Below are positions 11,090-21,281 of a stretch of DNA of 64,000 nucleotides, in pieces. Below the pieces are notes generated by a model, which had not been told where the DNA came from, made no database searches, and was given only the letters and a program-made list of their open reading frames with translations. A program made the position numbers and the translations under genes. The stretch is taken from NCBI GenBank assembly GCA_026874595.1, contig CM049320.1, positions 47,010,714-47,074,713 on the forward strand, written 5' to 3'. This stretch comes from Sipunculus nudus. Lineage: Eukaryota; Annelida; Sipuncula; Golfingiida; Sipunculidae. Each line of letters begins with the position of its first letter. Within the stretch, counting starts at the first letter, position 1.

Positions 11090-11850
11090 AGAAAAAAACG
11101 TTAAAATTAGAACAGGGGCTACAGGCTTAATGCAAACTGTGCAATGGGATATACACTAGGTATAATGCTTCAATGCTGAACCATTACTTTTCAAGTATAT
11201 GTGTAACATAAATATGAACAATGATAGTTCTACAAATATTGAACAAGAACTAATTAATCAATGCTGAAATACTGGCATGGGTGCACACAACACAAAAATG
11301 ATTGAAGGTGGAGCCACCAGTCTTGTATACGATGAAGCTATCACAGATGTATATATATGCACAATTTAAGACCGATATATCATACCCCTCCTGAGAAATA
11401 AGCAGAGCAATCCACTGCATAAATTATTGTAGGTGGCACCACCAGTCTTGTATATGAATAAGCTTTCCAATATGTATAAATATGCACAATTTCAGGCTTA
11501 TATATATCAAACCCCTTATGAGAAATAAGCAGGTGTATACACTGAGCAAAAGTCATTGTAGATGGCAACACCAGTCTTGCGAATGAGAAGCCATCAAAGC
11601 TGCATGGACAGGTAAAAATATCTTGCCAATACATCAAAACTTCTCTTAAGTCAGGTGCACTGGGCTGACCAGGCTTAGGTCAGAAAGGCAGTTGCCCTTA
11701 GTGAAGTGACACAAATTGTTCTCTGCAGCTACTGCACTGAGTGAATTTTAGACCCAGTTGTGGCTCTGTTGTAATGAACAGTGTTTAATCTTGGCCTGTT
11801 GGTAAATCTGTTCACACACTAAGAAAAATTTTTGCTACAATGCATTATTT
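11090..11850 (+). repeat. Mosaic: 'caggcctaatgcaaactgtgcaa' repeat, GGCGCC repeats, 'gagtgaactcttgacc' repeat
   Basis: 11110-11330 matches 38520-38745 and 44757-44880. 11290-11600 holds three ~110-bp units, each with a (g)gtggcrccaccagtcttg head and 'gcacaatttcaggc..atatcaaaccccttctgagaaataagcag'. 11600-11850 matches the 6060-6560 repeat. Non-coding. Confidence 0.7.
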
Positions 11851-11904
11851 CAAACTGACATATCCATAAGATTTTTTTATAAAAATGTTTAGAATAATAA
11901 AGAA

Positions 11905-12420
11905 GGGACCCATAAGTCACTGTGCTCAGCTGAAGTTAACCTTGAAAGTAAAACATCTAAAATAATATCATTTGGAGATAAAGTCTATGAGGTAAAGGTA
12001 ATATAGGCCATAGCTGGTTGACACAATTGGTTTATATTGTTGAGTATGAAAATGTTTCAAATAATATTTTGTGACTAAACCATGCATTTCCTAATGTTAA
12101 AATTGAAGCATGTGAGCAGTTTGTGACCATTAGATGAATATTAATGCCATGATCATTGGTTGGCTTTTTGATAAACTGTTGACAGTACACAAGTTTACAC
12201 ATTTGCTAAATTGGACAAATATATAAATATATATATATATCATTGAAATATGTTTTATTTCTATTTTATAAAATGTATACAGTTGAAATATAACTTATAT
12301 CCCCAGTTCACAGATGGAAGGACTTGGTTGTGGTGGTCGGGGGTTTGGGGGGGTGGGGGGTAGAATGATGGGATTAAAGTTTAACCTTGAAGGTAAATGT
12401 CTAAAATAATATCAAATTTT
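11905..12420 (+). repeat. Family P 5' end and interior fragment with G-rich tract
   Basis: Begins gggacccataagtcactgtgctcagctg (11907-11934). The interior 'ggccatagctggttgacac', 'gcatgtgagcagtttgtga' and 'atgtatacagttgaaatataac' blocks match 21284-21720 and 58840-58930. A G-rich run at 12338-12361 (five Gs, ttt, seven Gs, t, six Gs) is a plausible G-quadruplex. 12215-12242 is an AT dinucleotide run. Confidence 0.65.
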
Positions 12421-12454
12421 GGGGGTATTAAAAGGCATGAAAAAAAGTAAAGAA

Positions 12455-12810
12455 TAATAGGTGGCGCCACCAGTTTCTGGAACATGACAACCCTATCCAT
12501 GATCTTCGATCAACTTGATTTTGGGATCAATCCAAGCAAGATTTCTTGAGATATTTAAAAATTTGTATGATTTTCCCCTAAATTGGACCTATTCAAGGCC
12601 AAGGACACTCTCCTAGTTAAGGTCATGACCTCATCTTATATAGGTGTTGTCCTCTCGCCCATATCTATACATATACAAAGTTTGGTACAGATCTGTGAAA
12701 TATTTTTTGAGTTACCGCGCCAACAAGATTTATATGCGGCGGAGGCAGCGGTGGCGGCGGAACCGTATTGGGATACAACAATAGTAGACATTACACCGGT
12801 TCACTAATTT
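12455..12810 (+). repeat. Interspersed repeat paralogous to 16030-16260
   Basis: Shares 'atcttcgatcaacttgattttgggatcaatccaagcaagatt', 'ggacctattcaaggcaaggacactctcctag' and 'ttttttgagttaccgc' with the block at 16030-16260. The 74-codon open frame through it (12583-12807) is a by-product of the repeat. A short GCGGCGG-rich patch lies at 12737-12762. 12810-13160 holds nothing recognised. Confidence 0.6.
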
Positions 12811-13163
12811 AGGCTATAACCATATTTCACTGTCTCTCTTTCTCTTACCATCTGCATTTCTGGTAACTGATTTCCAACTGCTTTACATTACTGCATCAGT
12901 TATTATATATAATGATGATCTCCACCTCTTACTCTAATGAAAATATTACAAATATATGTCACAGTACTGATTTTGCGATTCTGTCTACAATATGTTAAGT
13001 AACCCATTGTCATGCAATGTCTCCCAGTGAACTTAAGACTTGCATATATTTACCTGCATGTTCAAAGTTCATTAAGAAATAACACTTTATTATAGTGATA
13101 TATCCAACATAAATGAGCTCATGATGCGGGCTATGACAGGAAGAATATTTAAAGGTTACTCAC

Positions 13164-13219
13164 TGTGACCCTCATGAATGGCAAACAGTTGGAGGCACCG
13201 TGAAGTTTTGTCTTGATTG
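13164..13219 (-). CDS. PIK3R4: PIK3R4 exon 3: 56-nt microexon-sized exon
   Basis: Enters in phase 1 (CA completes the codon begun by the G of exon 2, giving Ala73) and then encodes IKTKLHGASNCLPFMRVT, leaving in phase 0. Acceptor AG at 13221-13220 follows a good pyrimidine tract (tttttttcctgtttcag). Donor is consensus GTGAGT at 13163. It aligns with human LKIRLNSAQNCLPFQKAS, the invariant core being NCLPF. It is too short to stand out as an ORF and was found by looking for the residues missing between the exons at 36.4 and 9.5 kb. Confidence 0.95.
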
Positions 13220-13289
13220 CTGAAACAGGAAAAAAATGAAATCAGAAAACCATATGAGGTAAGGCCATACCAGGACAAAGACAGAGACC

Positions 13290-13705
13290 ATCCGATCCCA
13301 GACTGAGGACAAGATCAAGACCTACAGGAGACCATGGAATCCTAGACTGAGTTCAAGACCTTCAGGAGACCATGTAATCTGTGACTGAGATCAAGACATA
13401 CAGGAGACCAAAAAATGAGATCAAGACCTACATGAGACCATGGAATCCCAGACTGAAATCAAGAACTACAGGAGACCTTGGAATCCCAGAATAAGATCAA
13501 GACCTACAAGCGACCATGGAATCCTAGACTGAGATCACAACAAGGACCTACAGGAGACAATGGAATCCCACACAGATCAAGACATACAGGGGACCATGGA
13601 ATCCTAGAATGAGATCTAGACTTACATGAGACCCTGAAATGAGATCAAGATCTACAGGAGACCATGAAATGAGATCAAGACCTACAGGAGACCATGGTAT
13701 CCTAG
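13290..13705. repeat. 38-bp VNTR immediately upstream of exon 3
   Basis: Unit gagatcaagacctacagg + agaccatggaatcccagact, about ten copies of variable length with internal deletions. It starts about 70 nt from the exon 3 acceptor (in intron 2) and ends at the boundary of the inverted repeat at 13711. The units carry accatgg/ccatggt near-palindromes. Confidence 0.9.
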
Positions 13706-13710
13706 GGTAT

Positions 13711-13921
13711 AGGGACATATCAGCCGCCGTCGACATAGGCCGCCGGCCTCAAATGGACCATATCGGCCGCCAGCGCCCAGCGGGACACAATATCGGCCGC
13801 TAGCTGCAATTGCCCACAGGCCTGTATCAACTCTGTCAAGTCAACCATATCGGCCGCGGAAAGAACTAGGCTACCATATCGGCCGCCGCTTCCTCATTAT
13901 ACGTTTCATTGGATAATCTAT

Positions 13922-13955
<34 letters not shown>

Positions 13956-13975
13956 CATATATGTATATATGTAAA
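13711..13975 (+). repeat. Left arm of a ~260-bp inverted repeat pair (ATATCGGCCGC sub-motif)
   Basis: Starts AGGGACATATC and contains the sub-motif accatatcggccgc (or close variants) about five times, then the shared segment 'cctcattatacgtttcattgg', a TC run (13926-13952) and a 'gtacatatatg' tail. The right arm at 19745-19985 is its inverse with roughly 85-90% identity by eye. Repeated internal sub-motifs inside long TIRs are characteristic of transposase-binding sites. The superfamily is not assigned, and I see no target duplication. Confidence 0.85.
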
Positions 13976-14313
13976 TATCAATTTTCATTCAATCTTTTAT
14001 ATGAATTGAAGCTTTTTTTATTCAGTGTGACCACGAGCATAAATACACATTTATTAACAGAAATGACAATAACCATTACAAACACTGACCAAAACTACTG
14101 CATGATAAAAGCATCACAGCAACATCTCAATAAACTATATATATATCACAATACTTTTACACTAAAATCCAACCCAATAAAATCTTACTAAAACGTGCGA
14201 ACAAAAGAAAATCTTGGTACTCATATTTACAAAGAATATTTACAAAAAAAATGTAACAATATACATGGAAAACATTAATCTAATTTAAATCCAAGGAAAG
14301 CTATATATATATA

Positions 14314-15259
14314 CAGTAGAACGTCTGTATTACAGTCACCATCGGGACCGGATGATTGTGGCCTTAATACAGGAACTTGACCAGGATAGGGGATTTAAAA
14401 CATGAAACCAAGTTCAAATCTTTATTACAATCTTCATAAATTTACATGATCTCTCGCTTCCTCTTTAGTATGTTTTGAACTTGAGTTAGGCAGACACCAT
14501 AGATTTCTGCTAGCTGACGGCTGCTTTTCCCGTCATCACTCTTCCTGATCAGAACTACCTTTTCTTTGAGAGCAAGTTCATGTCTTTTCTTAGTTGACAT
14601 AATGGTCAAAGTGATTGGGACAGGGTATGCGTAACATTTTATACTTCTAACAATGTTTATTTTGCATTCATAATTATTCATGTATTTGTAAATTGTGCAA
14701 TGTTTGCCGCACTGTTTTCGTTTAATGTACGTGTTCACAAGGACATTAAAGAACGTTTAAAGATCCACAGTTTGCCCAACGATTTTCTAATGACATAATC
14801 ATCGGGACCCGCTAGTTATAATTCGTTAATTAAATGACAAACACCCTGATAATGATCCGGCTCACACTACTAATTCCATACTAATGAGGCTGAGTGGGGT
14901 AGTGTGACGTTGGCTACGTGTCAAACAACTCAGTCACGGTCGAGTGGTTACCTTTATCCAGGCACTCATTAACAGACAGGAATATGTGAGAGCGGACACT
15001 TGTGTAATGATATCGAGGTCAGAAGTGGCCGCTTGATTTGTTGAGCCCATGTCACGAGTCACTGCCCCTGACCGTAATTGAGGCGTTTCCCGGCCTGCGG
15101 GACCGAGAGACCTGGCCGTAATATGGAATAGAGGAGTGACCGTAATTGACAACAAAATGATTATGAAATATAAGGGTCGAAAATTCAGGAACGGAAAATC
15201 TGACCGTTGTAGACGTATTGACCGTTATTGAGGCGTGGCCGTTAGCGGGCGTTCTACTG
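14314..15259 (-). mobile_element. pogo/Tigger-like element with TA target duplication
   Basis: Termini CAGTAGAACGTC (14314-14325) and its inverse GCGTTCTACTG (15249-15259) are flanked by TA (14312-14313, 15260-15261). CAGT(A)-type ends plus a CENP-B-like helix-turn-helix in the interior identify a pogo/Tigger relic. It is 946 bp, so the DDE catalytic part of the transposase is missing. Many 'gaccgtaattgag' blocks occur near the right end. Confidence 0.88.
14442..14600 (-). pseudogene. Truncated pogo/Tigger transposase: CENP-B N-terminal HTH
   Basis: From ATG at 14600 the minus strand reads MSTKKRHELALKEKVVLIRK followed by SDDGKSSRQLAEIYGVCLTQ and VQNILKRKREIM, then stop. This is the psq/CENP-B DNA-binding fold: a basic start, an 'L(K)EKV' helix and the 'S.RQLAE.YGV..T.VQNI' recognition helix. 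Only 52 residues are present; the second HTH and the DDE domain are absent. Upstream in-frame codons to 14738 look non-coding. It lies inside the TA-flanked element, so it is a transposase remnant and not a host gene. Confidence 0.85.
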
Positions 15260-15654
15260 TATATAGCTAACTAAAACCAACTTACTAATACGCATCATCA
15301 TCACCTCTACATAATAAAACTAATATAAAAGCACATGAAAACAAGTGACCCATGGGTCATGACCCTCAGCTGCCAAGCATGACCTGCGACATCATGGGCT
15401 GTGATTCACAACTAGTAAAATTGTTGCAGAACCTATATGCCAATTTTGTTTAAACTTTCTACATTGCCATAAATTCTTATCATATATGTCTGGTTAAAAC
15501 ATAGTGAACTAGATATTTCTTGGCACCGCAGGTGCCAGAGTATCCCCAGACATAGTAGGCCCCCCACCCCCCTTTAAGAATAGGCCCCCATTTTTAGCAG
15601 CATATACTGACACTTGGCAAGCAATTATTGTTTCTTCCATCTATCAATCCACAA

Positions 15655-16050
15655 TCTTTTTGAAGATGTTGGTCCTGTGACCTTGACCTTTGACCTCATG
15701 ACCCAAAATTCAATTGGGGTCTTGCTTTTTCAATGGGACATATATAAGTCAAGTTTGAAATCTATACATCAATAAAAGCAGGAATTATCATCCAGAAACT
15801 AATTTTTGGACAGATGGCTCCTGTGGCCTCGACCTTTGACCTTGTGACCCCAAAATTGATATTGATCATCCACTTTTATATATAAATCAATAGAGGTCTA
15901 GATTTATTGATGGGCCATATATAAGTCAGGTTTGAAATCCATATATTAATCCAAGCTTGCATTATCATCTCAGGAACTAATTTTTGGACATATGGCTCCT
16001 GTGACTTTCACCTTTGACCTTGTGACCTCAGATCTTCGGTCACCTTAATT
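15655..16050 (+). repeat. Nuclear-receptor half-site-like repeat units (first array)
   Basis: Three units containing tgaccttgacctttgacct or variants (near 15680, 15825 and 15995). TGACCT-T-TGACCT is a DR1-type spacing of the AGGTCA half-site. The motif is fixed within the repeat unit, so its presence alone does not imply regulation. Confidence 0.6.
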
Positions 16051-17559
16051 TTTAGACCAGTCCATGCAAGCTTACTTGAGATATTTAAGAATTTGTGTTA
16101 TTTTCAGCAATAATGGACCTATTCAAGGTCAAGGGCATTCTCCTAGCATAGGTCATGACCCTATTTTAAATAGGCTTCGTCCCCTTACCTTTATCTATAC
16201 AAATGTAAAGTTTGAAAAAAAATCAGTGAAATATTTTTTGAGTTATCCCACTCACAAGGTTTTTCTGCGGCACAATGATGGTCTGAGGCAAAATGGATGG
16301 TTGTTGAGCTATCAGGAACTAATCCCACAGCTTGCTCGATACCTGTCAGTCTCAAAAGGAATACCACACAGGCCACACTTAAGATCAAAATATAGCAAAA
16401 GATCAGGGAAATCCATGCAAGAATTATTGTGAAACGGGTGCTTCCATATTAATTTTTATTCAATACAAGTCAACTGTACTGAGCTTTCATAAATGATGGT
16501 CATATTTATTAAGAAATCTTTGACCCAATGCAAGATAACATTAATATACATCCCACTGCATTCACTTTAATAGTTCTTGAGATAATATGTTCTAAAGGAA
16601 TTTAAAGATGGCTTCCTGGTGGCCATATTGGATTTCTGACAGGTCGGAAATTGAACAACAAACATCCTCTAAAAGGGACCAAACATCATAAAAAAATCAC
16701 AGAAACTGCCCTGGCAAAAGGATTTCTGAAATGGCTACCTGGCAGACATAATGGTTTTCTGACAAGTCTGACATTTGATATCACACATCCTCCAATAAGA
16801 CACTAAACTTGTAGCAATAGCTTCAAATAATGTAACAGTTATGAATGTCCAAAACAATTCAAAAGGCATGATCAGGTTGGAGAGCTCTCATATCAGATTT
16901 ATGAACATGCAAATGTAAAAAGTGCAAGTCCAATTTGTTTTAATTATCAGCTTACTATTCAATGGGGTCAGCAGGGTAGGTAAACTGCAAAACCTAAAAG
17001 AAAAGAAATGCAGAAAGCATCACTAAGAGTCTTGTAATCAAATAAAGCCATCCTAAATCCAGGTAAAGACCCACATATTATCAGAACAAACACTTGCTGG
17101 TATATCTGATGATTTGTATAATAATATTCAGATATCTAGAAAACTAAGTTTATTGCTATGATTCCATGATATAAACTGCAAAATGTTCCCATCATTTTAT
17201 AAATCAGTAGCTAAACCTTAACACTTAACTCTCATAGACTTAATGCCTGGCCAAAGCATTCCGGCAACAGTGTTTTTGTTATGCACTAATGATATATCCT
17301 TATCACTCCATGAGCTGATACAAAAGGGAGTCATATATCACAAGTGTCACTGACAATTATGGGCTCATAGTGAGATGTACCAGTTGTGAGTGCCATGGTT
17401 ATATATACAAGAAAACAAGAAAAATAGAGATGGTCTACAAAATAAGTTATTGTGAACATCCCTGACCTATGATCTTGGCCTTTTGCCCACATATCAACTG
17501 GATTCTTTCTAAATGATGGGTAACTACTTACCACTTACATCTGGCCGGGTGTAATTACT

Positions 17560-18310
17560 TGGCAACCAATGAGTGAATAACTTAGACCTGCAACCTTTAA
17601 CCTCCTGACCAGCTGACCTCAAAATCAATTAGTTATTTCTTCATGCAAAAAGACCCATAAATATGAAGTTTGAATCAAATTCAGTGATGCATAGATGTGG
17701 CATATGTGAAAGACTGAAGGTTTGGGTTGAACAGTTTCACTTGAAATATGTTCACAAGCATTTAGAACAATATTGTGACCTTGACCTTTAACCTTTTGAA
17801 CTCAACAGCAATAGGCTTCTTCTCCTATTGGTAGGCAAGCCATATATGACAGATGGAAAGTATAGATTGAAAAGTTTGCCTTAAAATGACTCAACACAAG
17901 AAGAGGGTGCTGTGAACTTGACCTTTGACCTCAAAATCAACAGGTCTTTTCCCCTGTTGGCAGAGAAGCGATATCAGTGCTGAAAGGTTTGGAATGAAAG
18001 GTCTAGCTTGAAATGTGTCCACAACCTTTTCAAAGAAGTGGATCCTGTGACCCTGACCTTTGACCTTGCGACCTCAACATCTATAGGATTCTTCTCCCAC
18101 TTAGTAGGTGAGCTATATGTGAAAGATCAAAGAATTGGGATGAAAGGTTTGGCTTAAAATGCATCCTGAGGCTTTTCAAAGAAGTTGGTTCTGTGACCTT
18201 GACCTTTGACCTCAAAATAATTATGATTCTTCCCCTGTTGGTAGGTGAGCCGTATGTGAAAGATGGAAGGTTTTGGATGAAAATTTTGGCTAAAAGAAGT
18301 ATTTCTGGGG
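17560..18310 (+). repeat. Nuclear-receptor half-site-like repeat units (second array)
   Basis: Five ~140-150-bp units, each with 'gtgaccttgacctttgacct', 'ttcttctcctgttggtaggtgagc..atatgtgaaagatggaaggtttgg' and 'ttttcaaagaagtgggtcc'. The same unit occurs at 51780-52030. Between 16260 and 17560 I see only weakly repetitive AT-rich sequence. Confidence 0.75.
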
Positions 18311-18666
18311 GGTGCAAACACACCCCATAACTTCGAGAATATAGGTCGCAGTGACCTAATTTCAGGTTTGCAAGGAGATCTTTTTAGAACCTCTAAGACT
18401 GCATAGGGTTCATGGCCTTAACCCCTACGGTTACGATTTGTGCCCTGCTAACGGACGGACGGCCGGCCGTGCCCGACGGCCGGCCGGACGGACAGACGGA
18501 AGGACGCCGGACAAAGAGCCATCGCTATAGCCCAGCATGACTGAAAGTCAGCTGAGCTAAAAAAAAGATATCACAGCAAATATTTATACATGTATCTCAC
18601 AAGATTAAAAAAAAATAAGAAAATAATAGCTCAGGTGATCACTTGCAGGTCCTCTTGCTGCTGCTG

Positions 18667-18890
18667 CTAGTCTGCGGGTTGCAGACTTGGTTTTGGGCAA
18701 ACCAATCTGCTACCAGCAGCCAAGAGAGAGGTTGCGCTCTGCTCCCCATCCCCATACTCTCTACATAAAGGAAAGAGTCGACTGTTTACATCACTGCTTC
18801 TGTGTGACAATATTCTGGAGACTTGCTCCCTTGACACTAGTTCGGCTGTCATATTCACAACCTGTGCCTCCTTGTGCAGCAACTTCACCA
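18667..18890 (-). pseudogene. Second-frame continuation of the 21-residue-repeat ORF
   Basis: Directly after the stop of the neighbouring ORF, the next frame on the same strand is open for about 74 codons: VKLLHKEAQVVNMTAELVSR.. to ..VCPKPSLQPAD, stop at 18667. It has no ATG. Composition is coding-like (amphipathic, then low complexity). The arrangement fits one reading frame broken by a frameshift or an unrecognised intron. No family recognised. Confidence 0.35.
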
Positions 18891-19481
18891 AACAGCCAAG
18901 TCCCTTTCTACCAGTGCTGAGGGTTCGTGGAAGGAACTGAGGTCTTCTGCGTACAGACTGGCGTCCTGTGCCTGCGTTTCCTCTGGGGCTGCATTAACTG
19001 CTTCCTCCCGGGCTTCCTCAGCGGGTTCGGGCTGATGCAGATCTATGAGGGCTGCAGTGGTTGTTTCCTCCGGGGTCTCGTCTACAGGTTTGGGCTGAAG
19101 CAGATCTATGGGGGCTGTAGTAGCTGCTTCCTCCGGGGTCTCTTCTACAGGTTCGGTCTGAAGCAGATCTATGGGGGCTGTAGTAGCTGCTTCCTCCGGG
19201 GTCTCGTCTACAGGTTCGGTCTGAAGCAGATCTATGGGGGCTGTAGTAGCTGCTTCCTCCGGGGTCTCGTCTACAGGTTCGGTCTGAAGCAGATCTATGG
19301 GGGCTGTAGTAGCTGCTTCCTCCGGGGTCTCGTCTACAGGTTCGGTCTGAAGCAGATCTAGGGTGGCTGCAGTAGTTGCTTCCTCTGGGGTCGCGTCTAC
19401 AGGTTCAGGTTGTTGTTCTTCACCCTCGGGGAATTCTCGGCTGGCGATGTCGCCATCTGTCGGCAAGGCTGGCACATCCAT
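18885..19481 (-). CDS. Acidic protein with seven 21-residue tandem repeats, family unknown
   Basis: 198 codons from ATG 19481 to TGA 18885. The N-terminus MDVPALPTDGDIASREFPEG leads into seven repeats of EPVDETPEEAATTAPID+LLQT (residues about 26-172; 63 bp each), the outer ones more diverged. The tail is ..SFHEPSALVERDLAVW. It is highly acidic and Pro/Glu/Ala/Thr-rich, likely disordered. On the same strand, TATAAAG lies at 19537-19531, about 50 nt before the ATG, so it may have its own promoter. It lies between the arms of the 13.7-20.0 kb inverted repeat, so it could be cargo of that structure. The antisense frame is also open (18927-19361) only because the repeat lacks stops. No function proposed. 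Confidence 0.5.
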   Translation of the reverse strand: MDVPALPTDGDIASREFPEGEEQQPEPVDATPEEATTAATLDLLQTEPVDETPEEAATTAPIDLLQTEPVDETPEEAATTAPIDLLQTEPVDETPEEAATTAPIDLLQTEPVEETPEEAATTAPIDLLQPKPVDETPEETTTAALIDLHQPEPAEEAREEAVNAAPEETQAQDASLYAEDLSSFHEPSALVERDLAVW

Positions 19482-19744
19482 TCAAGCCACCCTTCTCTGG
19501 TCACCCCTTCATATTCCACAACTGACACTCCTTTATAACACTTGATTTTTTTAATAATTTATATAATTTATATCAAAATACATTAATTTTTATATAAAAT
19601 ATACTCATGTTAAGCCTTGATTTATTATATTTGCTTTATTTGGAAGATAAGTCGGTGATTTGGTTTATTAATTTATTTACATATTTATTATAATGCTTTT
19701 GTGTTTATGTAGGTATGTGTATATATATATTTATACATACATTA

Positions 19745-19985
19745 TATATACAATATGAGAGAGAGAGAGAGACTATAGATTATCCAATGAAACGTATAAT
19801 GAGGAGGCGGCGGCTGATATGGTAGCCTAGTTCTTTCCGCGGTCGATATGGTTGACTTGACAGAGTTAATACAGGCCTGTGGGCAATTGCAGCTGGCGGC
19901 CGATATTACGTCCTGCTGCGCGCCGGCGGTCGATATGGTCCATTTGAGGCCGGTGACCGATGTAGACAGCGGCCGATATGTCCCT
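19745..19985 (-). repeat. Right arm of the ~260-bp inverted repeat pair
   Basis: Inverse of 13711-13975: GA run (19757-19773), 'ccaatgaaacgtataatgagg', several gcggcc(g)atatgg sub-motifs, ending ggccgatatgtccct at 19985. Immediately outside is the ~180-bp satellite. 19560-19740 between ORF and arm is AT-rich (long ta runs) without features. Confidence 0.85.
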
Positions 19986-19989
19986 AAAA

Positions 19990-21025
19990 TTTTGAAAATT
20001 ATTTAAGTTCAGGAGGTGTCGTATGGTCAAAAGTAGGTCAACAAGGGCAAAATGCAAACTCGATCTGTAACGGGTCATTATCAAGCAACACACCAAAAAT
20101 CATGCCAGTATATGCAGGCATTGTGAAAAAAAATCCATACATGTGCATTTTCCATAAAAATTTCTATTTTTCATGAAATTTTCTAAGTTAAGGAGGCGTA
20201 AAATGTTCAAAAGTAGGTCAACCGGTACGAAACGTGAACTCGATCTGTAACTGTCATTATCTGCCCACACATAAAAAATCAGGGTGGTATCTGCAGGCAT
20301 TGAGGAAAAAAAGTCAGTACATATGCATTTGTTATGAAAATTTATAATTTTCATGAAACTTTCTATGTTCAGGAGCAGTCAAATGGTCAAAAGTAGGTCA
20401 ACTGGGACAAAACAAGAACTCGATCTGTAACTGGTCAATATCTGCCCACACACCAAAAATCAGGCCCGTATCTGCAGGCACTGCGAAAAAAGTCCATACA
20501 TGTGCACTTTTTTATGAAATTTTCTATGTTAGAGCACCGTCAAATGGTCAAAAGTAGGTCAACTGAGACAAAATGCGAACTCAATCTGTAACTGGTCATT
20601 ATCTGCCCACACACCAAAAGTAAAGCCAATATCTGCAGGCATTGCGAAAAAAAGTCCGTACATGTGTATCTGTCATGAATATTTCTATTTTTCATGAAAT
20701 TTTCTAAGATAAGGAGGCGTATAATGTTCAAAAGTAGGTCAACCAGGACGAAACGCGAACTCGATCTGTAACTGGTCATTATCTGCCCACACACAAAAAA
20801 TCAGGCCAATATCTGCAGGCATTGCGAAAAAAAGTCCGTACATGTGTATTTGTCATGAAAATTTCTATTTTTCATGAAATTTTCTAAGTTTAGGAGCCGT
20901 AAAACAGTCAAAAGTATGTCAACCGGGACGAAACGCGAACTCGATCTGTAACTGGTCTATATCTGCCCACACACCAAAAATCAGGCCAATATCTGCAGGC
21001 ATTGCGAAAAAAAGTCCGTACAACT
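19990..21025. repeat. ~180-bp satellite array, about six units
   Basis: Units defined by 'aactcgatctgtaactggtc' near 20058, 20236, 20417, 20578, 20758 and 20938 (about 180-bp spacing). Each also has 'tatctgcaggcattgcgaaa', 'gtccgtacatgtgtat' and 'catgaaattttctaagtt'. The last three copies are the most alike. The array runs directly into a GGAC-rich tail and terminal hairpin, so it is the tandem core of a mobile element and not an isolated satellite. Confidence 0.92.
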
Positions 21026-21029
21026 GTTT

Positions 21030-21120
21030 GATTTCGGAATGACGGAAGGACAGAAGGACGGAATGACGGACATGGGTAAAACTATATGCCCCGGCCACTT
21101 TGTGGCGGGGGCATAAAAAT
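21030..21120 (+). repeat. GGAC tail and terminal hairpin of the satellite-bearing element
   Basis: gaatgacggaaggacagaag.. tail (21036-21072), 'catgggtaaaac', then a hairpin at 21085-21115: arms TATGCCCC/GGGGCATA, one G.G mismatch, arms GCCAC/GTGGC, loop TTT, followed by AAAAA. The geometry is identical to the family P terminal hairpin though the sequence differs. Confidence 0.85.
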
Positions 21121-21281
21121 GTGCTACATGGTCTGTCACTGTACGACTGCAATGAAGCAGGGTTTCTTTTACATGAGAAGAACATCAGTACACCGGTATC
21201 AAATTCTACATTGCCCTTGTAAATATGCTCTTATTGTTTACCCCAGTTGTAAAAAAAAACAAAATAAAACCCCCTTAAACA

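Larger units (their letters stand above)
15339..18559 (+). repeat. Family P element, ~3.2-kb near-complete copy
   Basis: The 5' block acaagtgacccatgggtcat..ctcagctg is at 15340. The 3' GC-rich ACGG tail is at 18450-18515 (acggacggacggccggcc..), with a terminal hairpin and A-run at 18528-18566 (..agtcagctgagctaaaaaa). The interior holds two arrays of a ~140-150-bp unit built round 'tgtgaccttgacctttgacct' (15655-16050 and 17560-18300), the 16030-16260 repeat and a 'gacctaatttcaggt' unit. No transposase or rep/helicase coding was seen. Confidence 0.7.

Noticed and set aside
12583-12807. 74-codon ORF (MDLFKAKDTLLVKV..)
   Set aside because: Lies in an interspersed repeat whose paralogue at 16100-16260 does not keep the frame.
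18927-19361. Plus-strand Cys/Gly-rich repeat ORF
   Set aside because: Antisense of the minus-strand 21-residue repeat ORF. It has no independent start context and arises because the 63-bp unit is stop-free on both strands.
13711-19985. Polinton/Maverick or viral-derived element
   Set aside because: Long inverted repeats suggested it, but no polymerase, integrase, protease or ATPase motif is visible and the interval is largely other repeats.
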